Shown: piece after piece, positions 1 through 9,301 of the stretch
Layout: each line of letters opens with the position of its first letter
Numbering within the stretch: the first letter of the stretch is position 1
NCBI RefSeq assembly: GCF_029210485.1
Contig: NZ_JARGET010000038.1
Span: 62,001-126,000 of the forward strand
Length of the DNA: 64,000 bases
Direction: 5' to 3'
From: Hoeflea sp. YIM 152468
GTDB taxonomy: Bacteria; Pseudomonadota; Alphaproteobacteria; Rhizobiales; Rhizobiaceae
Made by a program: the position numbers and the translations under genes
The notes under the pieces: model-generated
What the model saw: the letters and a program-made list of their open reading frames with translations, nothing else
What the model was told of the DNA's origin: nothing
The model's database searches: none

Positions 1-76
1 ACAAGAGAAGCTCGGACAACGTTGGTGGAGCAGGGTTGAGACTGCCGAGCAGTGCCATTTACAGGAGGAGTACTAC

Positions 77-1192
77 ATGTCTGATCTATCTTTTATGACC
101 CGTCGCAAAATTCTCAAACTTGCCGGTGCAACGACACTGGCGGCGCCATTTCTGTCGATCCGAGCCAGCGCGCAGACCGTCAATCTGTCGATGCTTGCCT
201 GGTATGGCCATGCCGAACCAGACATTGTCGGGGAATTTGAGGAAGCCAACAACGTCAAGTTCACGCCGAAATACTACACCGGCGGTGACAATATGCTGGG
301 TCTCATTGCCCAGTCGCCCGCCGGCACCTACGACGTCATCCTTTCTGATGCGGAATATGTTCAGCAGCTGAACTCCGCCGGTTATATCGAGGAGCTTGAC
401 CCGGAAGATTATCACTTTGACGACTATTTTCCGGAGTTCCAGAAATTTCCCGGCCACTGGAAGGACGGCAAGCTGTTTTCTGTGTTGACGCGGTTCGGAT
501 TTCTAGGTGTCGCCTATAACACGGACACGTTCAGTGAAGCCGACGCGATGAGCTACGATCTCTATGCGGACGACCGGCTAACCGGGAAACTGGGGCACTT
601 TGATTGGCATCTGCCCAATCTCGGCCAGACCAGCCTCTGGGCCGGCAATGCATCGCCCTACGATATCGATGCGGCTGCATGGGATGCAGTCAAGGCAAAA
701 ACAATGACTCTGCGTCCTCAGGTCGGGGGCTTCTTCGACTACGGCGGAACCTTCTCGTCGCTCAAGAACGGGCAGATGCTGGCCTTTGCCGGAATTGGAG
801 ACTGGATTACCGGCACCTTGGAAAAAAATGGTGCGAAGGTTCGCTCGGTTGTGCCGGAGCAAGGGGGGCTGCAGTGGACGGAAAGCTTCTCGATCGGCAA
901 GGGCTCGCCAAACGCCGAGATGGCGAAAAAGTGGATCCAGTGGATCACCTCGCCCGAGGGGCAGGCCAAGTCTGCAGACATGGCTGCCTATCCGGCGTTG
1001 ATCCCGAACCAGAAGGGATGGAAAGTCCTCAATGAAACCAATATGGCCGAAGCCAAACGCCAGAAAATGGTCGTCGGTGAAGCCAACGTGATGGATATGA
1101 TCCGGAGTGGACAAATCCAGTTCCGGCAACTGCCGGTTCAGCAGGGTATTGAAGACTGGAATGACTTCTGGTCTGACTACAAGGGCGCTTAG
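77..1192 (+). CDS. ABC transporter substrate-binding protein, spermidine/putrescine (PotD/PotF) type
   Basis: 371 residues. The N-terminus carries a twin-arginine-like signal (RRKILKLAG from residue 9, hydrophobic stretch, probable cleavage after ASA at 32), so it is an exported periplasmic binding protein. The body resembles extracellular solute-binding proteins of the polyamine family. A strong ribosome site, AGGAGGAG, lies 8 bases before the ATG. It is the first gene of a four-gene ABC operon (binding protein, two permeases, ATPase). The substrate cannot be read from sequence; the nearby creatinase and sarcosine oxidase genes suggest creatine or a related guanidino or methylamino compound, which is inference. 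Confidence 0.88.
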   Translation: MSDLSFMTRRKILKLAGATTLAAPFLSIRASAQTVNLSMLAWYGHAEPDIVGEFEEANNVKFTPKYYTGGDNMLGLIAQSPAGTYDVILSDAEYVQQLNSAGYIEELDPEDYHFDDYFPEFQKFPGHWKDGKLFSVLTRFGFLGVAYNTDTFSEADAMSYDLYADDRLTGKLGHFDWHLPNLGQTSLWAGNASPYDIDAAAWDAVKAKTMTLRPQVGGFFDYGGTFSSLKNGQMLAFAGIGDWITGTLEKNGAKVRSVVPEQGGLQWTESFSIGKGSPNAEMAKKWIQWITSPEGQAKSADMAAYPALIPNQKGWKVLNETNMAEAKRQKMVVGEANVMDMIRSGQIQFRQLPVQQGIEDWNDFWSDYKGA

Positions 1193-1198
1193 CGCTGA

Positions 1199-1231
1199 CC
1201 TGTGCGCTGTCCGTCCGGGGCGGCGCACAGG
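1199..1231 (+). promoter_or_regulatory. Stem-loop between binding-protein and permease genes
   Basis: Arms CCTGTGCGC (1199-1207) and GCGCACAGG (1223-1231) are exact complements (9 bp) around a 15-base loop, with no T-tract behind. It lies in the 77-base gap after the binding-protein gene. Such hairpins commonly stabilise the upstream mRNA or partly terminate, giving more binding protein than permease; that role is inferred. Confidence 0.6.
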
Positions 1232-1269
1232 GCCTCCTTCCGATCCTCTGTTCTTCTGAAAGCTTTTCA

Positions 1270-2115
1270 ATGCGGCACCACGCATCACTTTTTGGTCTGA
1301 CCCTGGCATTGCCGCTGTTGATCTGGCAGCTGCTGTTCTTTGTTGCACCGCTCGCTTTTCTTGTCGCGCTCAGCTTCTGGACGGTGCGGAATTTCCAGAT
1401 GCAGCCCGATTTTGATGTTTCGAACTGGGTCCGCATCTATACACGGGAAGTGTTCTGGCAAGCCTATTTGCGGAGTTTGATCCTCGCCACGGCTGCCACC
1501 GTGTTGACCAGCGCGATCGCTTTTCCTGCGGCTTATGCAATTTCGTTCAAGCTGTCAGAGAGCGCCAAGCGCTGGATCGTCTTCATTCTCGTGATTCCGT
1601 TTTTCACCAGCTACCTGGTCCGGGTCTATTCGCTTCAGGTCTTCCTCTCCGATGCTGGTATCCTCAACGCTGCGCTCGGATATTTCGGGCTGGGGCCGGT
1701 GCTGATGCTCAACAACACGTTCGGGGTCCTGGTCGGTCTTGTCACCCTGTGCCTGCCGCTGGTCATCCTGCTGCAGACCTTCAGTCTCAATTTCGTCAAC
1801 CGTGATCTGGTCGAGGCGGCACACAATCTGCGCTGCGGGCCATTGGCCACCGTGTTTCGCGTCATCGTGCCCTCGGCAAAGGTGGGGCTGATCATCGCCG
1901 CGCTGTTCTCATTCATCCTTTCCTTCGGTGATTTTGTCAGTCCGCTCTACCTGGGTGGCGGCAATCCACCCACGCTTTCGATCATGATTACCGATATTAC
2001 GAAATCGGGCCAGCAATGGCCGCGAGCAGCGGTCGTCGCGATCACCATGATCGTTTCGCTTCTCATCGTGGCCTTTGCCTCAATCCGGTTTGCCTACAAG
2101 GAGCGCGGCCGATGA
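1270..2115 (+). CDS. ABC transporter permease, PotB/PotH type
   Basis: 281-residue hydrophobic protein with about six membrane segments and the cytoplasmic EAA-type loop (VEAAHNLRCGP region) that docks on the ATPase. It resembles the first permease of polyamine-type ABC importers. Its stop overlaps the next start as ATGA, so the two permeases are translationally coupled. It forms an inner-membrane heterodimer with the next product. Confidence 0.88.
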   Translation: MRHHASLFGLTLALPLLIWQLLFFVAPLAFLVALSFWTVRNFQMQPDFDVSNWVRIYTREVFWQAYLRSLILATAATVLTSAIAFPAAYAISFKLSESAKRWIVFILVIPFFTSYLVRVYSLQVFLSDAGILNAALGYFGLGPVLMLNNTFGVLVGLVTLCLPLVILLQTFSLNFVNRDLVEAAHNLRCGPLATVFRVIVPSAKVGLIIAALFSFILSFGDFVSPLYLGGGNPPTLSIMITDITKSGQQWPRAAVVAITMIVSLLIVAFASIRFAYKERGR

Positions 2116-2927
2116 CCGTCACACGCGATCGAATGATTTCCGGAACCTTGAAGTTTCACCTGTTCTTGTGCGTCGTGTTCATCTTCGCCCCCATTATCGG
2201 CAGCTTCGTCTTTTCGCTGAACTCGGATCGCTTTCCGTCGTTGCCGCTGGGTTCCTTTTCAACCGAATGGTATCGGCTGATCTGGGAGGATCCGTTCGTC
2301 TGGGCCGGATTCTTCAACACCATGATCGTTGGCTTCTGCGTCGCGGTGATTGCCACGGTGCTCGGTTTTGGCGGTGCCTATACCGATTATCGTTACAAGT
2401 TCTTCGGCAAACAGATCTACATGGCGCTTGCGCTGCTGCCTCCCACCATTCCGGTTGTCATTCTCGGCCTGGCAATGCTTGCCTATCTTTCCCGCATCGG
2501 TTTGTCCGGCGATTTGTACTCCATCATAATCGCGCATGGCGTGATGTGCTCTCCCTTCGCGATGGCGATCATCCGGTTGCGGCTTTCACAGATGGATCCG
2601 GATCTTGAAGCCGCCGCCTGGAATCTCGGCGGCAACGAATGGGTCACCTTGCGCCATGTGGTGCTTCCCTTCACGTTTCCCGCCATTATCGCTTCGCTGT
2701 TCATCACGATGGCGGTGTCCTTCGACGAGTTTGCCGTCGCCTGGTTCGTCTCTGGCCTTCACGAGACGCTCCCGGTCAAGGTTCTCGGGTTCCTGCAAGG
2801 ACAAGTCAGCCCGCGCATCAACGCGATCGGTTCCCTCGCCTTTGTTTCCTCCATCAGCCTTATCGTGCTGGCGCAAATGTTGTTGCGCACCCCATCCACA
2901 CGTTCCCGCTCTGCATCGGAAGACTAA
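2112..2927 (+). CDS. ABC transporter permease, PotC/PotI type
   Basis: 271 residues from the ATG at 2112, chosen over an upstream in-frame ATG because 2112 overlaps the preceding stop (ATGA) and begins a typical N-terminus before the first membrane helix. It has multiple membrane segments and an EAA loop (LEAAAWNLGGNEW). It is the second permease of the polyamine-type importer and pairs with the upstream permease. The ATPase gene begins two bases after its stop. Confidence 0.88.
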   Translation: MTVTRDRMISGTLKFHLFLCVVFIFAPIIGSFVFSLNSDRFPSLPLGSFSTEWYRLIWEDPFVWAGFFNTMIVGFCVAVIATVLGFGGAYTDYRYKFFGKQIYMALALLPPTIPVVILGLAMLAYLSRIGLSGDLYSIIIAHGVMCSPFAMAIIRLRLSQMDPDLEAAAWNLGGNEWVTLRHVVLPFTFPAIIASLFITMAVSFDEFAVAWFVSGLHETLPVKVLGFLQGQVSPRINAIGSLAFVSSISLIVLAQMLLRTPSTRSRSASED

Positions 2928-2928
2928 A

Positions 2929-4023
2929 ATGCAAAACACACCAATCGTCGCCTTCGATCAAGTCAACAAGAGTTTCGGAAATTTTGTTGCCGTCGAGAAC
3001 GTCAGTTTCGAGATCGGCCGGGGAGAGTTTCTGGCGATCATGGGCTCGTCCGGCTGTGGCAAGACGACCACGCTGCGTATGCTGGCCGGGCTGGAAGCCC
3101 CCAGTCAGGGGCGCATTCTGCTGGACGGAGAAGAGGTTGGTGACAAGCCGACCTGGAGCCGGGATACACCGATGGTGTGGCAAAGCCTTGCACTGTTTCC
3201 GTTTCTAACGGTGCAGGAAAACGTCGAATTCGGACTGAAGATGCGGAAGGTTCCCCGCAAAGAGCGGATCGAGCGAGCCCGCAAATGGCTTGATCGGCTG
3301 GGTATTCTTGAGTTCGCCGATCGCAACATCGCCCAGTTGTCAGGCGGTCAGCGTCAACGTGTTGCTCTTGCTCGCTCGCTTGTAACCGAGCCCAAGATCC
3401 TGTTGCTGGATGAGCCTCTTTCAGCGCTGGATGCGCATCTGAAGGTCCGCATGCAGTCGGTGCTGTCAAATCTGCAAAAGGACCTCGGCATCACCTTCGT
3501 GTATGTCACGCACAGCATGTCCGAGGCTTTTTCGATGGCAGACCGGGTGATCATCATGAGCCGCGGCAAGGTCGAGCAGATTGGCACGCCGGAGGAAATT
3601 TTCCACCATCCGACCAACCGCTTCGTCGCCGAATTCCTCGGTTCCTCCAATATATTCACAGGCGTCATATCATCGGTGAATGGCGACACGCTGAGCGTCC
3701 GGACCAAAGAGGGCGTGTTTGAAATCCGAAACCAGAAAAAACTGGAAAAACAGGCAGGAGATTCGATCTCGTTTACGGTGAGATCGGAACAATTGAAATT
3801 GGACCTTGAGGACAGCAAGCCGTTGCTCAACAGCATTGTCGCAACGGTGGTCGGAGAAGAATTTTCTGGCGCAATGGCCAACATATTTCTTGAAACAGCA
3901 GACGGCCTGGAGTTGCAGGTCCAAAAACCTCACGAGGAAATTCGCAAACTGGGCGTTCGGCACAATCGAAATGTGGTCGCGTATTTTGATCCAGACCAAT
4001 GCCATATCTTGTCCGAGGGGTAG
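2929..4023 (+). CDS. ABC transporter ATP-binding protein, PotA/PotG type
   Basis: 364 residues from ATG 2929; longer in-frame readings would run back through the permease gene. Visible motifs: Walker A GSSGCGKTT (39-47), signature LSGGQ (137-141) followed by Walker B LLLDEP, the H-loop region (VTHS), and a C-terminal TOBE-like domain of about 110 residues as in polyamine and iron importers. It powers uptake by the preceding permeases. It is the last gene of the operon and faces the LysR gene convergently. The Q-loop reads WQS where FQ is more usual, which is a conservative change. Confidence 0.9.
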   Translation: MQNTPIVAFDQVNKSFGNFVAVENVSFEIGRGEFLAIMGSSGCGKTTTLRMLAGLEAPSQGRILLDGEEVGDKPTWSRDTPMVWQSLALFPFLTVQENVEFGLKMRKVPRKERIERARKWLDRLGILEFADRNIAQLSGGQRQRVALARSLVTEPKILLLDEPLSALDAHLKVRMQSVLSNLQKDLGITFVYVTHSMSEAFSMADRVIIMSRGKVEQIGTPEEIFHHPTNRFVAEFLGSSNIFTGVISSVNGDTLSVRTKEGVFEIRNQKKLEKQAGDSISFTVRSEQLKLDLEDSKPLLNSIVATVVGEEFSGAMANIFLETADGLELQVQKPHEEIRKLGVRHNRNVVAYFDPDQCHILSEG

Positions 4024-4160
4024 TTGACCGCCTGACATCGGATTGCTGCTGCGGGGTCCGTTTCCCCGACCCGTTCTCATCGGCATGATCATCGCAAATC
4101 GCGGGAATACAGGGAGCCGCTCATTTGCTTCCTGCAGGCAAACTCCCGCTGATTGGCAGA

Positions 4161-5048
4161 CTATCGTTCTGCCATTGCCCAATTCTTAAACACGCGCACT
4201 TGCTCGGATATCCGTTCGTCAGTCGACATGACGGAGAGCAGGTAGTAATTCGAACCTCCGTCGACCGTTTCACCGGAGAGTTGTACCAAGCTTCCCGATT
4301 CGATATCGCTTCGCACCATCTTTATCGGACAGATGGCGACACCCTGCCCAGACAGTGCGGCTGCCCGAAGCAGATTGAAATCTTCAAATGTGGCGCCTTC
4401 CAGATCGGCTTGTGCCGTGTAGCCAGATTGCAAAAACCAATTCTGCCAGCCAGTCGTGTCGCCATCATGCAGGAGCCCGAGCCTTAGGAAGTCGTCTGCA
4501 TTTTCTGGCTGATGTCCAAGAGAGTTGAGCAGCAAGGGACTGCAAACCGGTACACTCTCGCCTCCGAGAAAGAATGCGCTTTCGACATTGGCAATATCCG
4601 GGGAGGCCGACGAGAACACGAAGGCCAAGTGGACATCATGAAAATTGATGTCTCTGCCATGCATGACGTAGACGATCCGGGTTTCGATCTCGGGAAAGGC
4701 TGTGCGAAACAGGCCCAGCTTGGGAATTAGCCAACACATGGCGACCGAAGGAATGGCTGCAATAACAAGGGGGCGCGGTGTGTTGTTGGCCAAGGCGCGA
4801 TGACAGGCCGCCTCAATTTCCGTCAGGGATTGCCGCAGGGCACGAGCCAACTCCACCCCATGCGGCAACAATCGGGTGCGGTTGCCCTCACGTTCAAACA
4901 GCGGCGCACCAAGCCAGACTTCAACGGCCCTTATTTGATGGCTGACAGCGGATTGGGTCACAAACAGGGAGTCGGCCGCTGCCTTGAACGATCCAAGGCG
5001 CGCCGCAGCCTCAAAGGTGCGCAATGCATTCAAAGGTGGTGTGCGCAT
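4161..5048 (-). CDS. LysR-family transcriptional regulator, GcvA-like
   Basis: 295 residues with an N-terminal LysR helix-turn-helix (LNALRTFEAAARLGSFKAAA, then TQSAVSHQIRAVE) and a C-terminal effector-binding domain. The N-terminus matches the GcvA/AmpR-like branch. It sits between the ABC operon (convergent) and the creatinase gene (divergent, 125 bases between starts), so creatinase and possibly the transporter are the likely targets. The effector is unknown; creatine or sarcosine would fit. Confidence 0.88.
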   Translation of the reverse strand: MRTPPLNALRTFEAAARLGSFKAAADSLFVTQSAVSHQIRAVEVWLGAPLFEREGNRTRLLPHGVELARALRQSLTEIEAACHRALANNTPRPLVIAAIPSVAMCWLIPKLGLFRTAFPEIETRIVYVMHGRDINFHDVHLAFVFSSASPDIANVESAFFLGGESVPVCSPLLLNSLGHQPENADDFLRLGLLHDGDTTGWQNWFLQSGYTAQADLEGATFEDFNLLRAAALSGQGVAICPIKMVRSDIESGSLVQLSGETVDGGSNYYLLSVMSTDERISEQVRVFKNWAMAER

Positions 5049-5173
5049 GCGAGACCCTCTGGATGAAAAAATGTAATGCTATCTTGAAATATCGTCTTTT
5101 GACAGCCGGGATTTTTAATTGCCTTCTTCCGTGGGGGAATTTGTTTCCGCTCTTAGAAAACATGGAGGATTAG

Positions 5174-6403
5174 ATGGATCGCGAACGGTTTCAGAATTAT
5201 GTGGGCAATGGCGAAAAGGCCACCCCAACTTTCTCAGATGCAGAAATGCAACGGCGCCTGGATGCGATCCGGGCCCATATGGCAGAGGCCAAAATCGATG
5301 CGGCGCTGTTTACCAGCTATCATTGCATCAATTACTACTCCGACTTCCTGTATTGTTATTTCGGCCGTCGCTATGGTTTCCTGGTGGATCACACCATCGC
5401 TACATCGATCAGCGCGGGCATCGACGGCGGTCAACCCTGGCGGCGAACTTTTGGCGGCAAGAACATCACCTACACCGACTGGCAGAAAGACAATTATTTT
5501 CATGCCATTCGTGAGTTGACCGGCGGCGTCAAGCGGCTGGGAATCGAGTTCGATCACATCAACATCGACACGTTGAACTTGCTGAAAGCTGAATTTCCGC
5601 AGATGGAATTCGTCGATATCGGCGCGGCTTCGATGCGGCTTCGGATGATCAAATCCAGCGAAGAAATTGCCCATATCACCAAGATGACCCGCATTGCAGA
5701 TATCGGTGGTGCGGCCTGCGTCGAAGCGATTGGAGTGGGCGTGCCCGAGCATGAGGTCGCTCTGCATTCCACGGCGACGATGGTGCGTGAGATCGCCCGG
5801 GTCTGGCCGGATGGCGAGTTGTTGGACACCTGGACCTGGTTCCAGTCGGGCATCAACACCGATGGCGCGCACAATCCGGTGACCAGCCGCAGGATTGAAA
5901 AGGGCGATATCCTGTCCTTGAACTGCTTCCCGATGGTGGCTGGCTATTACGTGGCCCTGGAGCGCACCTTGTTCTGTGAAGAGGCAAGCGACGAGCATAT
6001 CCGCCTGTGGAACGTCAACTGCGCTGTGCATGACCGGGGCAAGGAACTGTTGGTGCCGGGTGCCAAGTGCAGCGACATCGCCAAGGAGTTGAACGAAATG
6101 TATGCCGCCGAAAACCTGCTGCAGTACCGCAGCTTCGGTTACGGCCATTCGTTCGGTGTGCTCTGCCATTATTACGGTCGCGAGGCGGGGCTTGAATTGC
6201 GCGAGGATTGCGACACCGTGCTGGAGCCTGGCATGGTCGTGTCGATGGAGCCGATGATCACTGTACCGAACGACCTGCCGGGCGCAGGCGGCTACCGTGA
6301 GCATGATATCCTTGTCATCACCGACGACAACAACAAGGGCAATACCAACATCACCGGCTTCGCGTACGGCCCCGATCATCTCATCGTCAAGGGCAAGGGT
6401 TGA
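5174..6403 (+). CDS. Creatinase (creatine amidinohydrolase)
   Basis: 409 residues. It hydrolyses creatine to sarcosine and urea (EC 3.5.3.3) and has the pita-bread fold of M24 peptidases without their metal site. It agrees over its full length with Pseudomonas creatinase as I remember it: the FTSYHxINYYSDFLYC block near residue 46, WTWFQSGINTDGAHNPVT with the catalytic histidine at 233 (His232 in P. putida), the FGYGHSFG block, and EPGMVVSMEPM near the end. A ribosome site GGAGG precedes the ATG. Sarcosine oxidase genes lie 1.3 kb downstream, which supports the function. General M24 dipeptidase annotation would be too vague here. Confidence 0.95.
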   Translation: MDRERFQNYVGNGEKATPTFSDAEMQRRLDAIRAHMAEAKIDAALFTSYHCINYYSDFLYCYFGRRYGFLVDHTIATSISAGIDGGQPWRRTFGGKNITYTDWQKDNYFHAIRELTGGVKRLGIEFDHINIDTLNLLKAEFPQMEFVDIGAASMRLRMIKSSEEIAHITKMTRIADIGGAACVEAIGVGVPEHEVALHSTATMVREIARVWPDGELLDTWTWFQSGINTDGAHNPVTSRRIEKGDILSLNCFPMVAGYYVALERTLFCEEASDEHIRLWNVNCAVHDRGKELLVPGAKCSDIAKELNEMYAAENLLQYRSFGYGHSFGVLCHYYGREAGLELREDCDTVLEPGMVVSMEPMITVPNDLPGAGGYREHDILVITDDNNKGNTNITGFAYGPDHLIVKGKG

Positions 6404-6425
6404 TCTGCTCCTTCTATCAATGCCG

Positions 6426-6447
6426 CCCCGGCGCTGAAATGCCGGGG
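6426..6447 (+). promoter_or_regulatory. Stem-loop after creatinase gene
   Basis: CCCCGGC (6426-6432) pairs with GCCGGGG (6441-6447) across an 8-base loop, 23 bases after the creatinase stop. No T-tract follows, so it is more likely an mRNA 3' stabiliser than a full terminator. Confidence 0.45.
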
Positions 6448-6597
6448 CTGAGCCCGGCCCCACTCCGGGTCTGACTTGAAAACATCAATCACGGCAGTGG
6501 TGAGGAGCGGGGCGCCAGATCGGCGGGCATTGGTGTCATGGAATTCAGCACGGGCCGGGAAGTCGCGCGTGTTGCAAGGCAAAGACAAACCAGACAG

Positions 6598-6625
6598 GGG
6601 CGGGCAGTGATGGCCCGCCCTTTTT
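6598..6625 (+). terminator. Rho-independent terminator of the creatinase transcript
   Basis: GGGCGGGC (6598-6605) and GCCCGCCC (6613-6620) form an 8-bp GC stem with a 7-base loop, directly followed by TTTTT. The polarity fits plus-strand transcription from creatinase and would stop it before the convergent regulator gene. Confidence 0.8.
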
Positions 6626-7626
6626 CATTTTGCCATCTGCGGCAGATGGTTCTGTCGCCGCCATGCCTCCGGGGTCAGTCCTTCCGTGGCGCGGAAAACC
6701 CTGATGAAATGTGAGATGTCGGCGAAGCCGGTTTCGTTGGCGATCTCGGTCACCGAGTGTTCACTGCGTTCGAGCAGCAACCGCGCTTGCGCGAGACGGA
6801 TGAGCTTGCTGGCTTCTGACGGGCTGATTTGAAGTGATGCCATAAAATGCCGTTCCAGTTTGCGGCGGCTGACGCCCATTCGTGCGGCCAAATCAGTGAC
6901 CGTCAACGGTGAATCGAGCGTTTGCTGCATCGCAAGCAATGCCTTCTTGACCAATCGATCGCGTGTGGTGAGCTCCAAGGGTAATCCCGGTTGCGGCCGA
7001 TCCGCCGCCAGCGCCTCGTCGATTATCATGATTGAAAGGCTCTTTTTCGCCGCCGCACGGCCGACATGTCGATCGACCAGCCAGGCAGCAAGATGCGCGG
7101 AACTGACGCCACCCGAACATGTCAGCCTGTCCCGATCAACGACAAATATCTGGTCGGACACCGGGCGTATGCCTTCGAACTGATCGAGAAAATCATCGTG
7201 GTGGAACCAGCTGACGCAACAGCGATAGCCCTGCATCAAACCGGCATGGTGCAGGATGAAGGCACCGGTGCAAAGCCCAACCAGCGGCACGCCCGATTCC
7301 GCTGCCTTGTCAAGGAAGGCGACATAATCCGGATCGAGTCGCTCCATCTCTTCCATCAGGCCGCCAACGACAACGATGTAGTCAAAGCGGGAGGGATCTC
7401 CCAATCGTTCATCCGGCTGAAGCGAAATGCCACTGCTTGATGTGACCGGATTCATCGTCGCTGACAGCACCCGCCACCGGCAAAGGATCGGACGCGACCG
7501 ATCCCCCTCATCCGCCGCCAGTCGCAACACATCGACGAAATTGGCGAAAGCGGACAGCGTGAAGCGGCGGGCAAGAATGAAGCCGATGCGCAGGCGCGCG
7601 GTGGGATCGGGCATGGCAATTCCCAT
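6625..7626 (-). CDS. GlxA-family AraC-type regulator (DJ-1/PfpI domain plus AraC HTH)
   Basis: 333 residues. The N-terminal two thirds is a DJ-1/PfpI-like amidotransferase-fold sensor with the cysteine elbow GLCTGAF; the C-terminal third is an AraC/XylS double helix-turn-helix (MGVSRRKLERHF, then ETGFADISHFIRVFR). This architecture is shared with GbdR and SouR, which control glycine betaine, dimethylglycine and sarcosine catabolism in Pseudomonas. It is divergent from soxB (111 bases), so it is the likely sarcosine-responsive activator of the sox-glyA-sdaA operon. A second in-frame ATG at 7614 is an alternative start. Confidence 0.88.
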   Translation of the reverse strand: MGIAMPDPTARLRIGFILARRFTLSAFANFVDVLRLAADEGDRSRPILCRWRVLSATMNPVTSSSGISLQPDERLGDPSRFDYIVVVGGLMEEMERLDPDYVAFLDKAAESGVPLVGLCTGAFILHHAGLMQGYRCCVSWFHHDDFLDQFEGIRPVSDQIFVVDRDRLTCSGGVSSAHLAAWLVDRHVGRAAAKKSLSIMIIDEALAADRPQPGLPLELTTRDRLVKKALLAMQQTLDSPLTVTDLAARMGVSRRKLERHFMASLQISPSEASKLIRLAQARLLLERSEHSVTEIANETGFADISHFIRVFRATEGLTPEAWRRQNHLPQMAK

Positions 7627-7635
7627 TCTGGTGTG

Positions 7636-7654
7636 TGGCGCAATTATAACGCCA
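7636..7654. promoter_or_regulatory. Inverted repeat, possible regulator site in glxA-type/soxB gap
   Basis: TGGCG (7636-7640) and CGCCA (7650-7654) flank an AT-rich 9-base centre in the 111-base divergent gap. Position and symmetry suit an operator for the adjacent AraC-type regulator. Short arms make chance possible. Confidence 0.35.
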
Positions 7655-7737
7655 ATCTGACGCGTTTATACAGTGAAAAACCAAACCTTCTGGCATGATG
7701 GCCTGCAGAAACGCCTGTCCACCAGGAGCTCACGTCC

Positions 7738-8991
7738 ATGACTCATTTCTCCGCCATGTCGCTTCTCAAGAATGCGTTCACAGGCAATAAAAACTGGTCC
7801 GCGCAATGGCCGGATGCGCAACCGAAGACGGAATACGATGTCATCATCGTTGGCGCCGGCGGTCACGGGCTCGGGGCCGCCTATTATCTGGCCAAGGAAC
7901 ACGGCATTACCAATGTCGCGGTAATTGAAAAGGGCTGGCTGGGCGGCGGCAACACCGGCCGCAACACCACCATCATCCGCTCGAATTATCTGTATGACGA
8001 AAGCGCAGGTCTTTACGATCATGCCCTCGATCTTTGGGAAAACCTGTCGACCGAGCTGAATTACAATGTGATGTTTTCCAAGCGCGGCGTCATGATGCTG
8101 GCGCACAACATCCATGACGTCCAGAGCTTCCAGCGCCATATTCATGCGAACCGCTTGAACGGTGTGGACAATTGCTGGCTGACACCGGCCGAGGCCAAGG
8201 AATTCTGCCCGCCGCTCAACATCGCCTCCGATGCACGCTATCCGGTGATGGGGGCGGCCTTGCAGAAGCGGGCGGGCACCGCGCGCCACGATGCGGTTGC
8301 CTGGGGCTATGCACGCGCTGCTGCCGCCCGTGGTGTCGATATCATCCAGAATTGTCCCGTGCTGTCGATCAAACGAGGTCCTGATGGCGCCGTGGAAGGG
8401 GTGGAGACAGGCAAGGGGTTCATCAGGGCAAAAAAGATCGCGGTGTCGGCGGCGGGCCATACGTCGGTGATCATGCAATCTGCCGACCTGAAAATGCCAC
8501 TGGAAAGCTACCCGCTGCAGGCTCTGGTGAGCGAGCCGGTCAAGCCGGTGTTTCCCTGTGTCGTCATGTCCAACACGGTCCACGCCTATATCAGCCAGTC
8601 CGACAAGGGTGAGCTGGTCATCGGCTCCGGAACCGATCAGTATATCAGTTACTCCCAGCGCGGCGGACTGCCGTTGATCGAGCACACTGTGGCAGCGATC
8701 TGTGAGGTCTTCCCGATCTTCAACCGGATGCGAATGCTGCGCAAATGGGGCGGCATTGTTGATGTCACGCCTGACCGTTCGGCCATTCTCGGCAAGACCC
8801 CGGTGAAAGGGCTCTATGTCAATTGCGGCTGGGGCACCGGCGGATTCAAGGCAACTCCCGGCGCAGCCCATACTCTTGCCTGGACCGTGGCGAAGGACGA
8901 GCCGCATGTCATCAACGCACCCTTCACGCTTGAACGCTTCACCACAGGTCGTCTGATCGACGAGGCCGCAGCTGCGGCTGTGGCACATTAG
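7738..8991 (+). CDS. soxB: Sarcosine oxidase beta subunit
   Basis: 417 residues. This is the catalytic subunit of heterotetrameric sarcosine oxidase: it oxidises the N-methyl group of sarcosine and passes it to tetrahydrofolate with H2O2 formation. An FAD-binding GAGGHG motif lies near residue 39. ARHDAVAWG contains His184, probably equivalent to the covalent FMN attachment histidine of the family. Length fits the usual 405-420. It is the first gene of soxBDAG, with soxD starting 10 bases later. A GGAG ribosome site precedes the ATG. Confidence 0.96.
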   Translation: MTHFSAMSLLKNAFTGNKNWSAQWPDAQPKTEYDVIIVGAGGHGLGAAYYLAKEHGITNVAVIEKGWLGGGNTGRNTTIIRSNYLYDESAGLYDHALDLWENLSTELNYNVMFSKRGVMMLAHNIHDVQSFQRHIHANRLNGVDNCWLTPAEAKEFCPPLNIASDARYPVMGAALQKRAGTARHDAVAWGYARAAAARGVDIIQNCPVLSIKRGPDGAVEGVETGKGFIRAKKIAVSAAGHTSVIMQSADLKMPLESYPLQALVSEPVKPVFPCVVMSNTVHAYISQSDKGELVIGSGTDQYISYSQRGGLPLIEHTVAAICEVFPIFNRMRMLRKWGGIVDVTPDRSAILGKTPVKGLYVNCGWGTGGFKATPGAAHTLAWTVAKDEPHVINAPFTLERFTTGRLIDEAAAAAVAH

Positions 8992-9001
8992 GGAGAAACC
9001 G

Positions 9002-9301
9002 ATGCTTCTGATCCATTGCCCCTACTGCGATGATACCCTGCCGGAACTGGAATTTGCCTATGCCGGCGAGGCGCATATTGCACGGCCTTCTGACCCTTCC
9101 GAGCTGAGCGATGAGGAATGGCGTGATTTCCTCTTCATCCGTTCGAACGCCCGCGGAGTTCATGCCGAACGCTGGCGCCATATTCATGGATGCGCGCGGT
9201 ATTTCAATGCACTCAGAGATACGGTCAGCGACAAGTTTCTACGCACTTACAAAGCCGGTGAACCCCGTCCGGACACGTCAGTTCAGGAGGCCGTGAAATG
9301 A
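9002..9301 (+). CDS. soxD: Sarcosine oxidase delta subunit
   Basis: 99 residues, typical length for SoxD. It is a small zinc-binding subunit of the heterotetramer; HCPYC near the N-terminus supplies Cys6 and Cys9, with His residues downstream as further ligands. The motif DFLFIRSNARGVHAERW is characteristic. Its stop overlaps the soxA start (ATGA), indicating coupled translation. Confidence 0.95.
   Translation: MLLIHCPYCDDTLPELEFAYAGEAHIARPSDPSELSDEEWRDFLFIRSNARGVHAERWRHIHGCARYFNALRDTVSDKFLRTYKAGEPRPDTSVQEAVK

Noticed and set aside
4052-4068. Small CGGGG/CCCCG hairpin between the ABC ATPase and LysR genes
   Set aside because: Only 5 bp with no T-tract; too weak to call a terminator.
5234-6463. 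Open frame of 409 codons antisense to creatinase
   Set aside because: Shadow frame in GC-rich DNA; no family features, and the plus-strand gene is beyond doubt.
7666-8988. Open frame of 440 codons antisense to soxB
   Set aside because: The reverse of a clear sarcosine oxidase gene with no recognisable motifs.
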